Source of the DNA: Chitinophagaceae bacterium UBA1930
GTDB lineage: Bacteria > Bacteroidota > Bacteroidia > Chitinophagales > Chitinophagaceae
Assembly: GCA_002337145.1 (NCBI GenBank)
Contig: DDFK01000004.1
Span: 124,001-188,000, forward strand
Length of the DNA: 64,000 nucleotides
Direction of reading: 5' to 3'
The position numbers were made by a program, and so were the translations under genes. Shown here in pieces: positions 45,101-54,275 of this stretch; position 1 is the stretch's first letter, and the number at the start of each line of letters is the position of its first letter. The notes below the pieces were generated by a model. The model did not search any database, was not told the DNA's origin, and worked only from the letters and a program-made list of their open reading frames with translations.

Positions 45101-45673
45101 GGCGACAGGACCATTCTTGGCAATGCCAATGCAAAGTTCTCTGGTGGCTTCAACAACCAATTCACCTATAAGAATTTTGATGCAAGCATCTTTTTGAATT
45201 TTGTTGTAGGCAACGATGTGTACAATGCCAATAAGATAGAATGGGTGGATGGTTCCTTTCCTAACCTGAATATGTTGGATGTGATGGGCAACAGGTTCAC
45301 CTACATCAACGCACAGGGGCAAAAGGTAACCGATCCAACAGCTCTTGCAGCCCTCAATGCCAATGCCACCATCTGGTCGCCTGTGCGTTCGCAACGCTAC
45401 TTCCTGCATTCATGGGCAATAGAAGATGGTTCCTATTTACGCATCAACAACTTAACGCTTGGTTATACTTTACCCAAAAAAATATTGCACAAAGTGGGGC
45501 TTTCCAATTGCAGGATGTACGCAACCGTAAACAACCTGGCAACCATTACAGGCTACAGTGGCTACGACCCGGATGTGACTACAAGAAGGACGGACCCTTT
45601 GACACCGGGCGTTGACTTTGCAGCCTATCCAAAAGCAAGGACATGGGTATTTGGTTTAAATATTGGTTTTTAA
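42116..45673 (+). CDS. SusC-family receptor with STN signalling domain
   Basis: A 1185-residue TonB-dependent transporter. The order is a signal peptide (hydrophobic stretch ending ANNTNGQ), an STN domain (about 43-122, VSVHAYNTPLLKVIEEVQ, FDCSNKPLKDFL), a carboxypeptidase-regulatory-like domain (about 138-225, GTVTDEKGNPLPGANVLV), the TonB-box region (DIVIVGYGS), a plug with RIRGGSSI, PVYIVDGVQVENAL and VLKDAATTAIYGARGANG, and a barrel ending ARTWVFGLNIGF. The STN domain is the part that signals to FecR, so this importer also acts as the sensor. The start at 42116 gives two hydrophobic stretches; ATG codons at 42158 or 42179 would give a more usual signal peptide. Ligand inferred: pectin oligomers. 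Confidence 0.94.
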   Translation: MIENKRLLFLMLLAMCRCIRKMLVVAMLLLLLANNTNGQELPGKKVSVHAYNTPLLKVIEEVQVQTGIRFVYSPTVIEDNKKVTFDCSNKPLKDFLDGFFPAYGIAYKIINDKKVLLFIEKNNWKDTLQTGVRVAVKPMQTVIAGTVTDEKGNPLPGANVLVKEKNMGVETDDDGAFFLRFSTANADMKYTLSISYINYRTATIVADAKTAVAVKLEKTSTDLSDIVIVGYGSIKRKDITGSISSISARQLKSNPLSSAAEVLQGRLAGVQITASEGAPGAEIVVRIRGGSSITQDNSPVYIVDGVQVENALAVIAPQDIATVDVLKDAATTAIYGARGANGVIIITTKAGRPGKTQLTYNASFGWRELPKEMNVLSPYNFVVWQYERSRGNITDSTSFAKTYGTTWDTLNAYKNIAPIDWQQKVFGRKASYRNHNIAISGGSKTTTFNLSITANKEDGLLLESGFDRKLVNFKLEHTINNQLKIGMTVRYLDQTISGAGTTNTGTRTTNRLRHSIVYRPFDIPTVPSSNQFDEAYYLASNQVQNPVILTQAEYRRQYTKATYLTGFINYTVFKNLVFRSTVGFDNTNIRQDLFFSKLTTTARTYASLPVASIGEQNNTSITNSNTLQYSVTSKNAQHDFSLLVGQETVDVKAKSTYIETRYFPADISADKALANMNLGSPPPGSSEPLPSSSVNPPSRIFSFFGRLSYAYASKYLLTLNLRDDRSSKFSYNKGALVFPSGSFAWRFSKEKFMHKLSWISDGKIRIGYGVVGNNRIGDLLYEQLYGVTGMYALNHTVLPAFSPTALANPNLTWEKNISRNIGLDLSFFKGRLQFSMDVYRNTANDLLLAVAIPPTVGYTSQLQNIGSTSNRGVELQLDAIAVRNKNFTWTTSFNIAFNRNRVESLGGVAQLTRSAGWQGTDGVDDYLVKVGQPVGLMYGFVTDGFYKVSDFDYNTATGTYTLKAGIPSNASLYGAPQPGSIKLKDINGDGVVNSDGDRTILGNANAKFSGGFNNQFTYKNFDASIFLNFVVGNDVYNANKIEWVDGSFPNLNMLDVMGNRFTYINAQGQKVTDPTALAALNANATIWSPVRSQRYFLHSWAIEDGSYLRINNLTLGYTLPKKILHKVGLSNCRMYATVNNLATITGYSGYDPDVTTRRTDPLTPGVDFAAYPKARTWVFGLNIGF

Positions 45674-45690
45674 AACAACGCACAACAAAT

Positions 45691-47505
45691 ATGAACCGTA
45701 AATTTTTATACAACTTGGTACCATACACAATGCTATGCATGGCATTGGTTATGGCTATTGGTTGCAAAAAGTTTACGCAGGTAGAGCCTGTTACACAAAG
45801 CAATATACCGCAGGTATTCTCCGATGTGTCCAATGCCACAACTGCTGTATTGGGTGTGTACGATGAACTGATGGGTGACAATGCTTATGGTAGCCGTATA
45901 AGTATGTACTATCCGTACGACTGCGATGAAGCCATTGTGGCGGGCAATATAGACAATGGCCGCCGTGGCATAGGCAGGTACCAGCTACAGGTATCCAATA
46001 CAGAAATTGCCAACCCTTGCAGGGCTTTATACAGGGGCATTGAAAAAGCAAACTTATGTATAGAACAACTGCCCATTATGCCCCAGTACAACAACGGCAC
46101 CGATGCAGAACAGAAAGAACTGCACCGCCTGTATGGAGAGGTATTGACACTAAGGGCACAGTTCTACCTTGAACTGATCAGGAACTGGGGCGATGTGCCT
46201 GCACCAATGATTCCCGCATACAGGCAAACACAACTCTTTGTTCCGAGAAGCGATCGTGACTCTACCTACGACTTGTTGTTAAACGATCTAAAAACAGCAA
46301 CAGCATTGGTACCCTGGAGAACAGAAGTGACCCGTAATGAAAGGATCACCAAAGGTGCAGTAAAGGCATTAAGGGCAAAGATGGCACTGTGCCGTGGCGG
46401 CTATGCCCTGCGTGGCAGGAAATCAACCGGAGGTACCATGCAACGCAAGGCTGACTACTTAATGTATTACGAAATGGCAAGAACGGAATGTGCCGAGCTG
46501 ATGGCAAACAGGAACCAGCACACACTGAACCCCAGCTTTGAAGATATATGGCACAAGTATGTATGTGGATTATTGCCTGACCCTTATGGCGAAATAATTT
46601 TTGAAGCAGGTGCAGGTGGCGGCAATAGCAATGCCGATAGCCGTATGGGTCAATACAATGGTGTGGTGCTAAGTGGCGACTGCCGCTACGGCCAAGGTGG
46701 TGGTGGCATATACTGCCTACCGAACCTTTTCTATGCATTCGATTCAACAGATAAGCGAAGGGATGTTTCTGTGACCTTTTACCGCATCATGGATGCAACC
46801 AATATTAAAAGCGTGAACCCTGCTGGGTTGAATGTATTGACCGATGGAAAGTTCCGCAGGGACTGGCGTTCGCCCATACTGCCCGGCACTGCATTGAACA
46901 TTGGTTACAACTGGCCTTTCATCCGCTTCTCCGACGTGCTGCTCATGTTTGCCGAAGCAGACAACGAAATCAGCAACGGCCCCACGCCACAAGCAAAAGC
47001 GGCCTATGAAGAAGTAAGGACAAGGGCATACGGTGGCGATGCAGGCCTGATAGGTACCACGCCAAACGACAAGGCTGGTTTCTTTAATGCCATCGTAAAT
47101 GAACGCCTACTGGAGTTTGCAGGCGAAGGCATACGCAAATATGATTTGATAAGATGGAACCTGCTGGCAACAAAGATTGCAGAGGCAAGAACAAAGATGC
47201 AACAGATAAGGGATGCGGTTGGTGCCTATGCAAAAGTGCCGCAATATGTGTACTACAAAAACAATGGGGAGGAACTGAAATGGTATGGCTCCTTCTATCA
47301 GCCTGGTCTGGGCACGGCAACAGCACCGGCAGGTTATACGGCAGTGCCTTGGGGCCAAAGCCTGAATGTGGACGTGATTGATGGAAAGCCCTTGTGGCAA
47401 GGGTTTGCCAGTTTTTTTGTACCCAATAAAAGTGAGCTGTTCCCTTTTGACCAAGCCATGCTGGATGCATACCAGGGACGTTTGGAACAGAACCCATACT
47501 ATTGA
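45691..47505 (+). CDS. SusD/RagB-family lipoprotein of the pectin locus
   Basis: A 604-residue surface lipoprotein (lipobox MAIGCKK, Cys about 25) that pairs with the STN-type SusC. Family landmarks are LRAQFYLELIRNWGDVPAPMIP, RFSDVLLMFAEADNE and a C-terminal LLEFAGEGIRKYDLIRWN. It is longer than the SusD at 6040, with extra loops (YGQGGGGIYCLPNLFYAF). The start at 45691 follows the SusC stop by 17 bases; an earlier in-frame ATG at 45643 is inside SusC. A terminator-like hairpin 56 bases after the stop suggests that much of the SusCD transcript ends before the pectinesterase gene. Binding of pectin fragments is inferred from neighbours. Confidence 0.95.
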   Translation: MNRKFLYNLVPYTMLCMALVMAIGCKKFTQVEPVTQSNIPQVFSDVSNATTAVLGVYDELMGDNAYGSRISMYYPYDCDEAIVAGNIDNGRRGIGRYQLQVSNTEIANPCRALYRGIEKANLCIEQLPIMPQYNNGTDAEQKELHRLYGEVLTLRAQFYLELIRNWGDVPAPMIPAYRQTQLFVPRSDRDSTYDLLLNDLKTATALVPWRTEVTRNERITKGAVKALRAKMALCRGGYALRGRKSTGGTMQRKADYLMYYEMARTECAELMANRNQHTLNPSFEDIWHKYVCGLLPDPYGEIIFEAGAGGGNSNADSRMGQYNGVVLSGDCRYGQGGGGIYCLPNLFYAFDSTDKRRDVSVTFYRIMDATNIKSVNPAGLNVLTDGKFRRDWRSPILPGTALNIGYNWPFIRFSDVLLMFAEADNEISNGPTPQAKAAYEEVRTRAYGGDAGLIGTTPNDKAGFFNAIVNERLLEFAGEGIRKYDLIRWNLLATKIAEARTKMQQIRDAVGAYAKVPQYVYYKNNGEELKWYGSFYQPGLGTATAPAGYTAVPWGQSLNVDVIDGKPLWQGFASFFVPNKSELFPFDQAMLDAYQGRLEQNPYY

Positions 47506-47560
47506 TACAAGGTAGATGAAACGAGTAATGAACTATTTTTTTTATACAACAGCAAGTAGA

Positions 47561-47591
47561 TCCCTGCTGTTCTCAGCGGGGAGATTTTTTT
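47561..47591 (+). terminator. Rho-independent terminator between SusD and pectinesterase
   Basis: Eight-pair stem TCCCTGCT (47561-47568) with AGCGGGGA (47575-47582), including one T-G pair, a six-base loop, then a T-tract at 47585-47591. It implies a separate promoter or partial read-through for the pectinesterase. Confidence 0.75.
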
Positions 47592-47664
47592 AACATCTAA
47601 AAAGACACAAGTATTTAAAACAACGATGAAACAAAGACGTGATAACCCAATTAAAACAGCTATT

Positions 47665-50600
47665 ATGAAAAATTTTATTAAGAAACGCATTGCACTTTTG
47701 GCATTGTTTGGCCTTGGCCTTTTGCAGGCAAAAGCCTATAATGTAGTGGTGGCCAAAGATGGCAGTGGCAACTACACAACGGTTCAGGCCGCCATTGATG
47801 CTGCCCCTACAGGCAGCACCGCACCTTATACCATCTTTATCAAGAATGGCAGGTACAGGGAAAAGAACACGGTTCCTGCTACCAAGCCATTCATACAACT
47901 GATTGGTGAAAGTGTGGCCAACGTATTTATCTATTACGATGACCCTGCCACCGTGCTGGGTACACAGAACTCTGCCAGCTTCACCGTATCGGCCAACGAT
48001 TTCAGTGCCTTCAATATCACATTTGCCAATACGTTTGGCGATGGCTCACAAGCCGTGGCCGTACTGGTAAATGCCGATAGGGCAGCTTTCAAGAACTGCA
48101 GGTTCCTCGGCAACCAAGATACCATCTACTTAAAAGGAAGCGGTACACCAAGAAACTATTTCAAGAACTGTTATATTGATGGCAACGTGGACTTTATTTT
48201 TGGTAGTGCCGTTGCTGTGTTCGATTCATGTGTAGTGTATGCAAAATCACGTACCAGTACATCGTCCTCTTTTATAACGGCACCCAATACGCCCACAGGG
48301 CAGGCCTACGGGTTTGTGTTCAGGAACACGGCACTCACGGCCAACACGGGCGGCACTTCGTATTATTTGAGCAGGCCCTGGCCAAGTCCGGATGTAGCAA
48401 GTACTGCACAAAAAACCGTGTACCTCAGTTGCCAGCTTAGCAGCCATATTCAACCAACAGGTTGGAGCACATGGGATGCCAACACCATTACCGCCAACTT
48501 GTATTATGGCGAATACAATAGCAAATATTTTAATGGAACCAATGTTGATGTAAGCCAACGCGTATCATGGTCAAAACAGCTAACGCAATCAGATTCCAGC
48601 ACCTACACTTTTGCCAATATGTTTGGTTCATGGGACCCTTGTACAGTGTCGGTTGATTATTGCAATGCAGCAGGCAGGGATATAGCGGTATCCAATTTCA
48701 AGGGAACAAAAGGAACAACTACTTCTACTTTCAACTGGAACATCAGTTGGCCTATGACAGGCATCAAGTACGACCTGTACCGCAGCACCAACAATGTAAG
48801 CTTTAGTATTGTAAACACACAGACTGCTGTTTCGGATACAGCAGTAAACTTCAACTATACAGAAGCGGTACCGCCTCCGGGGCAAACCTATTACTATTAC
48901 ATCAACGCCTCCAAGGCTGGTTTTGCAGCACATATAACCGATACGGTTTCTATTTCAAGCATACCTACCATTACCGTTACGGGTTCAACAGGAAGCTTTA
49001 TACAAGGTGTGGGCATACCGTCATCTGCACAATCTTATTCTGTTTCTGGTGCAAACCTTACAGATAATATTACCATTACGGCACCTGCTAACTATGAGCT
49101 ATCCTCCAACAGCGGTACCACCTGGTACAATAGCAGCACACCTGTTGTGCTTACACAAACAAGCGGTACTGTTGCTGCCACAACCATATTGGTAAGGTTA
49201 AATGCGGCATCCCCTGGTACCTATAGCGGTAATGTGGTGCATGTTAGTACGGGTGCGGCTACTGTAAACCTTGCAGTGTCTGGAACGGTGCAGAGCACGC
49301 CATTAACTGTTTCTACCATATTGCAGCAATGGCCTTTTACACTGAGCAATCAGGACAGTGCAGGGGTAAGGTCGCCAGGTGTTGTGGCAAGTGTACCAAC
49401 ATTTAATAAGCTCACAATTGCCAATGGTACCACCATTATTACAGGAACCACTGTTATGCCACCATACTCTGCATTGCATGGGCAGGCTTATGGTGCAAGT
49501 TCCAATGGTGATGGTACATGGACAACAGCCGTCGGCGGGCCAGGCGGCAACCTGAACCGTACCAATTACGAACAGTTCACCATTACTGCAAGCTCCAATT
49601 ATTCGGTAAGGATCGATTCGTTGATATTGAACAGTTCGTTCTACAATACATCCAGCAATACCAAGCTAGCAGTAGTCTATTCAAAAACCGGGTTCACTAC
49701 TGCCGATTCAACTGATGTTACGGGCACTGGCGGGCTGGGTGGCTTTGCAACACCTATTTTGTTGACCAACGAAACAACAACAGGAACCACTGCCAATTAC
49801 AGGATAGCGTTCAATGGTGCAACGGGCATTAGCCTGGCATCGGGCGAAACATTGACTTTTAGGATATACAATAGTTGCGGCAGCTCCAGTGCGGCACGTT
49901 ATGGAAAAATCAAGAACCTATACATTATGGGGCTTGCAACCATCAATCCGGTAACAGGTGATTATAGGAGCCATCAGTCTGGCGACTGGGCCGATGTGAA
50001 TACCTGGGAGCGTTATGATGGTACAACATGGGTAACACCTGCACCTGCATACCCTGTGTACAACAATTCGCAAACAACCAATATATTGAACGGGCATACC
50101 GTATCGGTATCGGCCAATCTTACCAATGGCTCCGGTTACATCCATTTAACCAAAGTGAACCAAGGTGGCCAATTGGTGGTGAGCAGTGGTGTAACATTGA
50201 ACCTTGCCAATGATGGTGCACCATCTACCGCCACAACAGATTTGCAGGTAGATGGCACTATGACCCAACTGGGCACCATTGGCACCAATGGCAATGTATC
50301 GCTGGTTATTAACGGTACCTATGTTGCTTCCGGAACATTGAACATGACCAATGCTGGAGATAGTGTACTCATTAACAGTGGCGGTACTTACCAGCACAAT
50401 GTAAACACTGGCTCTACACCTACCAATATAAAAGGTGCTGTAGGTTCAACATTCCTGGTAACGGGTATCACTACCAACCAGACCAATATCTTTAAGAGTG
50501 CATCTACCTATGGCAATATTGTTTGGAACTGTGCATCGCAGTCGCAATACTATGCCTTCCGTAACAACCTTACAGCTACCAATGTATTGGGCAGCTTTAC

Positions 50601-52842
50601 AGTAACAAGTACAGGTACATCGTATATCAGCTTCAGTCAAACATCTGGCACAACCACCTTCCCTGGTGGCTATTATCAAACAGGTGGTACGGTAAATGTT
50701 CGGGAAAACAGCAACATTACCTACACATTGTCTGTTGGTGGCGATTTCAGTATTAGCGGTGGCACATTCAATTCAAATGCCATTACGGGTAGCTTGCTCA
50801 ACATCAACCTTACCGGTACAGGTAAAACATTGAACTACGCACAGTCTGGTGCAACATTTACCAACTTTGCCATCAACGGCACCTATACATTGGCATCTAG
50901 CTTGGTGTTGCCTTATTCAAGCTACATTACGCCAACTGCGGGTTCCATCAGTCTGGGCAACTACAATATCACCCTTTCATCCAACAGCAGCGGTACGGCA
51001 AGGGTAGCACAGGCTTCTGTAGCTACACCGTTTGTGTATAGTGGTACAGGAAGGTTCATCGTACAGCGTTATGTTGCTGGCGGTAGTTCAGCTTACACAG
51101 GTACCATACCTACACAGACGCCGGGTAAAAGGGCATTCAGGTTTTTAAGTCATCCGTTCAATGCCTATACAGATCTTACACAACTTACCGATGATATTGA
51201 TATAACTGGAAGCGGTGCAACCAACCCAGCCACCAATGCACTGTTTACGCAAACCACTACCAATGCTGCTTCTGCTTATTGGTTTGACCCAACCAATGCA
51301 CAGGCAGGTACCAACGATGCCACTAATACAGATTATGGTTGGCAAGCGTTTACCAATGCATTGCCTGCAAGCGGTACAGACAACAATGCATGGAAAGTAG
51401 GACAGGGCATTAGGGTATTGGTAAGGGGTACAAAGGCACAGGCCAATTCATTAGATGGTACGGTAAGCTACACTGCCAATAATGTAACGCTTGGTATGAG
51501 TGGGCAATTGAATATAGCTACCACTCCAATAGCCACCAACCTGCGTACCAATGGTACAGTAGGGGCGGGGTGGAATGTAATAGGCAATCCATTGCCATCC
51601 ACCATCGAGATAAAACAGAAACTGGTAACGCTTCGTGGGGCTTCATCTCCCTTCAATAACATTGGTGCCATTGCCTATGTCTGGAATCCCAATAAAACAG
51701 GAACCAATAAAGGCGGCTACGATGCAATAGATATCAGTACTACTGCAACAGGCACTTATAACCTGCCAATGAACGGCGTTGTGTTGGTACAGACAACTGT
51801 AAACAACAATACGGCCCTTAACTTCTCCGAAAGTGATAAGGTAAGCAATGCTGCCGACCTTAATTTCCGTACCAGCAGTGTAGGCAATAATGTTGCCATC
51901 AACCTGGAGTATAATGGAACGGTGTTGGATGAGACAATGATACGCTTCAATGCAATTTCCAACACAAATGCCGAAGCAAGCGATGGTGGAAAAATGCTGA
52001 ACCAGAACAGTATTTATAGCCTAACAGCAGACAATGCAAAAGCTTACCTGAACAGTTTGCCTGAACCTGCGATAAACGATAGGATCAAGTTGGGACTGTA
52101 CATTACAGACCCAATGTCTTACAACCTCAAGGTTATCGATATAGACATACCTGTTGGTAAAGTGGCCTTCTTAAAAGACAACTACCTGAATGTGGAGCAG
52201 CCTATATTGGCAACAGGCTTTACTTATGCTTTTACGGTAACTGCCGATGCAGCCACACAGGGCGACGGTAGGTTCGAGCTTGTTTTCCGCAGTAGTTCAG
52301 CTTTGCCGGTAACATTCACGAATATTAAGGCTTACCAAAAGAATGATGGCATACAGGTAGAGTGGAATGTTGCCAAGGAAATTAATACGGATAAATATGA
52401 AGTGGAGAAATCTGCTGACGGCATCCACTTTGACAAAGTAGCCACTATTGCCGCCATTGGCAATGCTATCTATAATTGGTTTGATGCAAGCCCCATTAAA
52501 GGTGATAATTTTTATAGGGTGAAAGCAGTGGATAAATCTGCTGCCAGTGCGTATACTGCTATTGTAAAAGTAAAAATTGGTAAAGGCAATAACCAGTTTG
52601 CCATAGCACCAACACTGATACAGAATGGTACACTAGTGCTGCAATTGGAAAATGTAGACAAAGGCAAATATGCCGTAAATATCTTCAATAATGCAGGTCA
52701 GTTAATGTCAACCAAAAACATTAACCATGCTGGTGGCAGTGCTACCGAAACGATGGATGTAAGCAGGCTTGCAAAGGGTAGCTATCATGTGCAGGTAACT
52801 GGCAACAATACATCAACTACCAAAAAAATAGTAATAGAGTAA
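47665..52842 (+). CDS. CE8 pectin methylesterase fused to a long T9SS beta-rich tail
   Basis: A 1725-residue secreted protein, about five times the length of a plain pectinesterase. After the signal peptide, the CE8 beta-helix (about 26-330) has Q129 in GDGSQAVAV, Q151/D152 in LGNQDTIYL, D176 in GNVDFIFG and R237/W239 in YLSRPWP, a full catalytic set for removing methyl esters from homogalacturonan. Then come Fn3-like and Ig-like modules (FIQGVGIPSSAQSY), a sandwich module (ILQQWPF), a beta-rich stalk starting GDYRSHQSGDWADVNTWE, the module FIVQRYVAGG/FRFLSHPFNAY, an Fn3-like module and a T9SS sorting domain (ending TTKKIVIE). The stalk part matches the proteins at 8389 and 14842. ATG 47626 is an alternative start. 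Confidence 0.92.
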   Translation: MKNFIKKRIALLALFGLGLLQAKAYNVVVAKDGSGNYTTVQAAIDAAPTGSTAPYTIFIKNGRYREKNTVPATKPFIQLIGESVANVFIYYDDPATVLGTQNSASFTVSANDFSAFNITFANTFGDGSQAVAVLVNADRAAFKNCRFLGNQDTIYLKGSGTPRNYFKNCYIDGNVDFIFGSAVAVFDSCVVYAKSRTSTSSSFITAPNTPTGQAYGFVFRNTALTANTGGTSYYLSRPWPSPDVASTAQKTVYLSCQLSSHIQPTGWSTWDANTITANLYYGEYNSKYFNGTNVDVSQRVSWSKQLTQSDSSTYTFANMFGSWDPCTVSVDYCNAAGRDIAVSNFKGTKGTTTSTFNWNISWPMTGIKYDLYRSTNNVSFSIVNTQTAVSDTAVNFNYTEAVPPPGQTYYYYINASKAGFAAHITDTVSISSIPTITVTGSTGSFIQGVGIPSSAQSYSVSGANLTDNITITAPANYELSSNSGTTWYNSSTPVVLTQTSGTVAATTILVRLNAASPGTYSGNVVHVSTGAATVNLAVSGTVQSTPLTVSTILQQWPFTLSNQDSAGVRSPGVVASVPTFNKLTIANGTTIITGTTVMPPYSALHGQAYGASSNGDGTWTTAVGGPGGNLNRTNYEQFTITASSNYSVRIDSLILNSSFYNTSSNTKLAVVYSKTGFTTADSTDVTGTGGLGGFATPILLTNETTTGTTANYRIAFNGATGISLASGETLTFRIYNSCGSSSAARYGKIKNLYIMGLATINPVTGDYRSHQSGDWADVNTWERYDGTTWVTPAPAYPVYNNSQTTNILNGHTVSVSANLTNGSGYIHLTKVNQGGQLVVSSGVTLNLANDGAPSTATTDLQVDGTMTQLGTIGTNGNVSLVINGTYVASGTLNMTNAGDSVLINSGGTYQHNVNTGSTPTNIKGAVGSTFLVTGITTNQTNIFKSASTYGNIVWNCASQSQYYAFRNNLTATNVLGSFTVTSTGTSYISFSQTSGTTTFPGGYYQTGGTVNVRENSNITYTLSVGGDFSISGGTFNSNAITGSLLNINLTGTGKTLNYAQSGATFTNFAINGTYTLASSLVLPYSSYITPTAGSISLGNYNITLSSNSSGTARVAQASVATPFVYSGTGRFIVQRYVAGGSSAYTGTIPTQTPGKRAFRFLSHPFNAYTDLTQLTDDIDITGSGATNPATNALFTQTTTNAASAYWFDPTNAQAGTNDATNTDYGWQAFTNALPASGTDNNAWKVGQGIRVLVRGTKAQANSLDGTVSYTANNVTLGMSGQLNIATTPIATNLRTNGTVGAGWNVIGNPLPSTIEIKQKLVTLRGASSPFNNIGAIAYVWNPNKTGTNKGGYDAIDISTTATGTYNLPMNGVVLVQTTVNNNTALNFSESDKVSNAADLNFRTSSVGNNVAINLEYNGTVLDETMIRFNAISNTNAEASDGGKMLNQNSIYSLTADNAKAYLNSLPEPAINDRIKLGLYITDPMSYNLKVIDIDIPVGKVAFLKDNYLNVEQPILATGFTYAFTVTADAATQGDGRFELVFRSSSALPVTFTNIKAYQKNDGIQVEWNVAKEINTDKYEVEKSADGIHFDKVATIAAIGNAIYNWFDASPIKGDNFYRVKAVDKSAASAYTAIVKVKIGKGNNQFAIAPTLIQNGTLVLQLENVDKGKYAVNIFNNAGQLMSTKNINHAGGSATETMDVSRLAKGSYHVQVTGNNTSTTKKIVIE

Positions 52843-52851
52843 CAGGCCAAT

Positions 52852-52887
52852 AATGAACCTGTGTATTTAACAGCACAGGTTCATTTT
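52852..52887 (+). terminator. Hairpin between pectinesterase and PID-CTERM-like gene
   Basis: Perfect twelve-base arms AATGAACCTGTG (52852-52863) and CACAGGTTCATT (52874-52885), ten-base loop, followed by only a short T/A run. It may be an attenuator that lowers expression of the small gene, or an mRNA-stabilising structure. Confidence 0.65.
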
Positions 52888-52906
52888 AAACAATCAAATA
52901 CACACC

Positions 52907-53101
52907 ATGAAAAAGCAATATATTTTTCCGCTTCTTGTTATACTGATAATACTTGCACTTCCTGCATTGCTGCACGCACAGCCGGGCTTTGGCGATGATA
53001 CGGATGATGTGCCCATTGATGGCGGGCTATCTTTACTGGTAGCTGCAGGGGTGGGTTATGGGGTAAAGAAAGTAAAACAACGGGCAAGGAAAATTGATTA
53101 G
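52907..53101 (+). CDS. Tiny PID-CTERM-like sorting-signal protein
   Basis: A 64-residue protein with a signal peptide (ending ALLHAQ), a short acidic linker (PGFGDDTDD) and the C-terminal signal VPIDGG, LSLLVAAGVGYG and a basic tail (KKVKQRARK). Linker and sorting signal are nearly identical to those of the protein at 17976. The gene follows the T9SS pectinesterase, separated by a hairpin, and a strong terminator closes it. Almost nothing remains between the two signals, so either the acidic linker itself is the functional part or the peptide exists to be processed. No sortase-like gene lies in this window. Confidence 0.8.
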   Translation: MKKQYIFPLLVILIILALPALLHAQPGFGDDTDDVPIDGGLSLLVAAGVGYGVKKVKQRARKID

Positions 53102-53131
53102 GGGCAGTAGGTAGGCACCATAATAAAAAAC

Positions 53132-53170
53132 AAAGGGCTGGACTATTTAATTGGTCCGGCCCTTTTCTAT
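53132..53170 (+). terminator. Rho-independent terminator closing the pectin locus
   Basis: Twelve-pair stem AAAGGGCTGGAC (53132-53143) with GTCCGGCCCTTT (53154-53165), including one G-T pair, ten-base loop, followed by a T-rich stretch. Confidence 0.85.
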
Positions 53171-53581
53171 AACGGATTTTACAGTTTGTGGTTTATTGCC
53201 CGTACTATGCTGGTTTTGGGGATTGTTTGGTTTTGCCTAATGGCATTGGCTATTACAAAATTTACAAGGCAGTATATTTTGTCATTGCAATATTTTACCT
53301 TGTTTAGAAATTGAAAAGCATTTGCTCCTGTTATTGGGTTGGTTATTAAATGAAAATCCTTCCTGCTTTGAGTGCACCAATATAAACAGCAACTTGGGTG
53401 CAATCATTCCGGACATGATTTTTACAGGCAAAAAATCATTAAAAAGTATGAGGAAAACAGCCTAGTGGCTTCTTTAAATTGCAACAGATGAGAAAAGCGG
53501 GGTTGGTATGATAATACAATCTGCATACGCAATCCGACAAAGACGTAACCCTTCTGTATTGATTGGAATAAACAGTATTGA
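53171..53581. other. Gap before the response regulator gene
   Basis: About 410 A/T-rich bases. I see no convincing gene or RNA; a leftward 74-codon frame here has no family features. The promoter of the response regulator should lie at its right end, but no exact TANNTTTG box was found. Confidence 0.4.
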
Positions 53582-54196
53582 ATGAAAACAAGTGTTTTTA
53601 TAGTAGACGATCATTATATGGTGATTGAAGGCATCCGCTCGTTGCTGCTGCACGAAAAAAATATCGACTGGATGGGGCATGCTACCAATGCGGCTTCCTG
53701 CCTCAGCTTCTTAAAGCAACAACAGCCCGATATTATATTAATGGATGTGAACCTGCCAGACAGCAGTGGCATTGAATTATGCAAGGCCGTAAGGCAACAA
53801 TACCCATCGGTATTTGTGTTGGGGCTTAGCACGTTTAACCAACAGGCTGTTATACGCAATATGCTGGACAATGGGGCATCGGGCTATGTACTAAAGAATG
53901 CCACAAAAAGCGAACTGTTGGAAGCAATAGACGCCGTAATGAAAGGCAAGAGCTACCTGAGTTTTGAAGCTGCCCTTTCAATGAAGGAGCGGGCAGCGGA
54001 AGCCCCCATGATTACCCGCCGTGAAAAAGAAATATTGCAATTGATAGCCGAAGGGCTTACGAATGCGGAGATTGCAAGCAAGCTTTTCATAAGCATACCT
54101 ACTGTAAGCACACACCGTAAAAGTCTCCTTGAAAAATTCGGTGCAAAAAATACTGCCATCCTTATTGGCAAGGCAATCAAGCAGCAAATGATATAA
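53582..54196 (+). CDS. NarL/LuxR-family response regulator (orphan)
   Basis: A 204-residue cytoplasmic transcription regulator. The receiver domain has the acidic pair D9/D10 (FIVDDH), the phosphorylated D55 (IILMDVNLPD), the switch residue in GLSTFN and a Lys in GYVLKNA. The C-terminal LuxR-type helix-turn-helix reads TRREKEILQLIAEGLTNAEIA and TVSTHRKSLLEKFGAKN. It should bind DNA after phosphorylation by a histidine kinase, but no kinase gene is next to it. It lies between the pectin locus and a leftward T9SS/PID-CTERM-like pair. A role in controlling either neighbour is possible but not shown by the sequence. Confidence 0.92.
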   Translation: MKTSVFIVDDHYMVIEGIRSLLLHEKNIDWMGHATNAASCLSFLKQQQPDIILMDVNLPDSSGIELCKAVRQQYPSVFVLGLSTFNQQAVIRNMLDNGASGYVLKNATKSELLEAIDAVMKGKSYLSFEAALSMKERAAEAPMITRREKEILQLIAEGLTNAEIASKLFISIPTVSTHRKSLLEKFGAKNTAILIGKAIKQQMI

Positions 54197-54275
54197 CGTA
54201 ACTGGTTGGGTGTTGCCTACAGCATGCAGGGGCAAAGTTCAATGATGTTATTTGCGTTTGGGAAAACACAACCCA

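Noticed and set aside
53179..53403. 74-codon leftward frame after the pectin locus
   Set aside because: No signal, motif or plausible start context; it lies in an A/T-rich gap behind a terminator.
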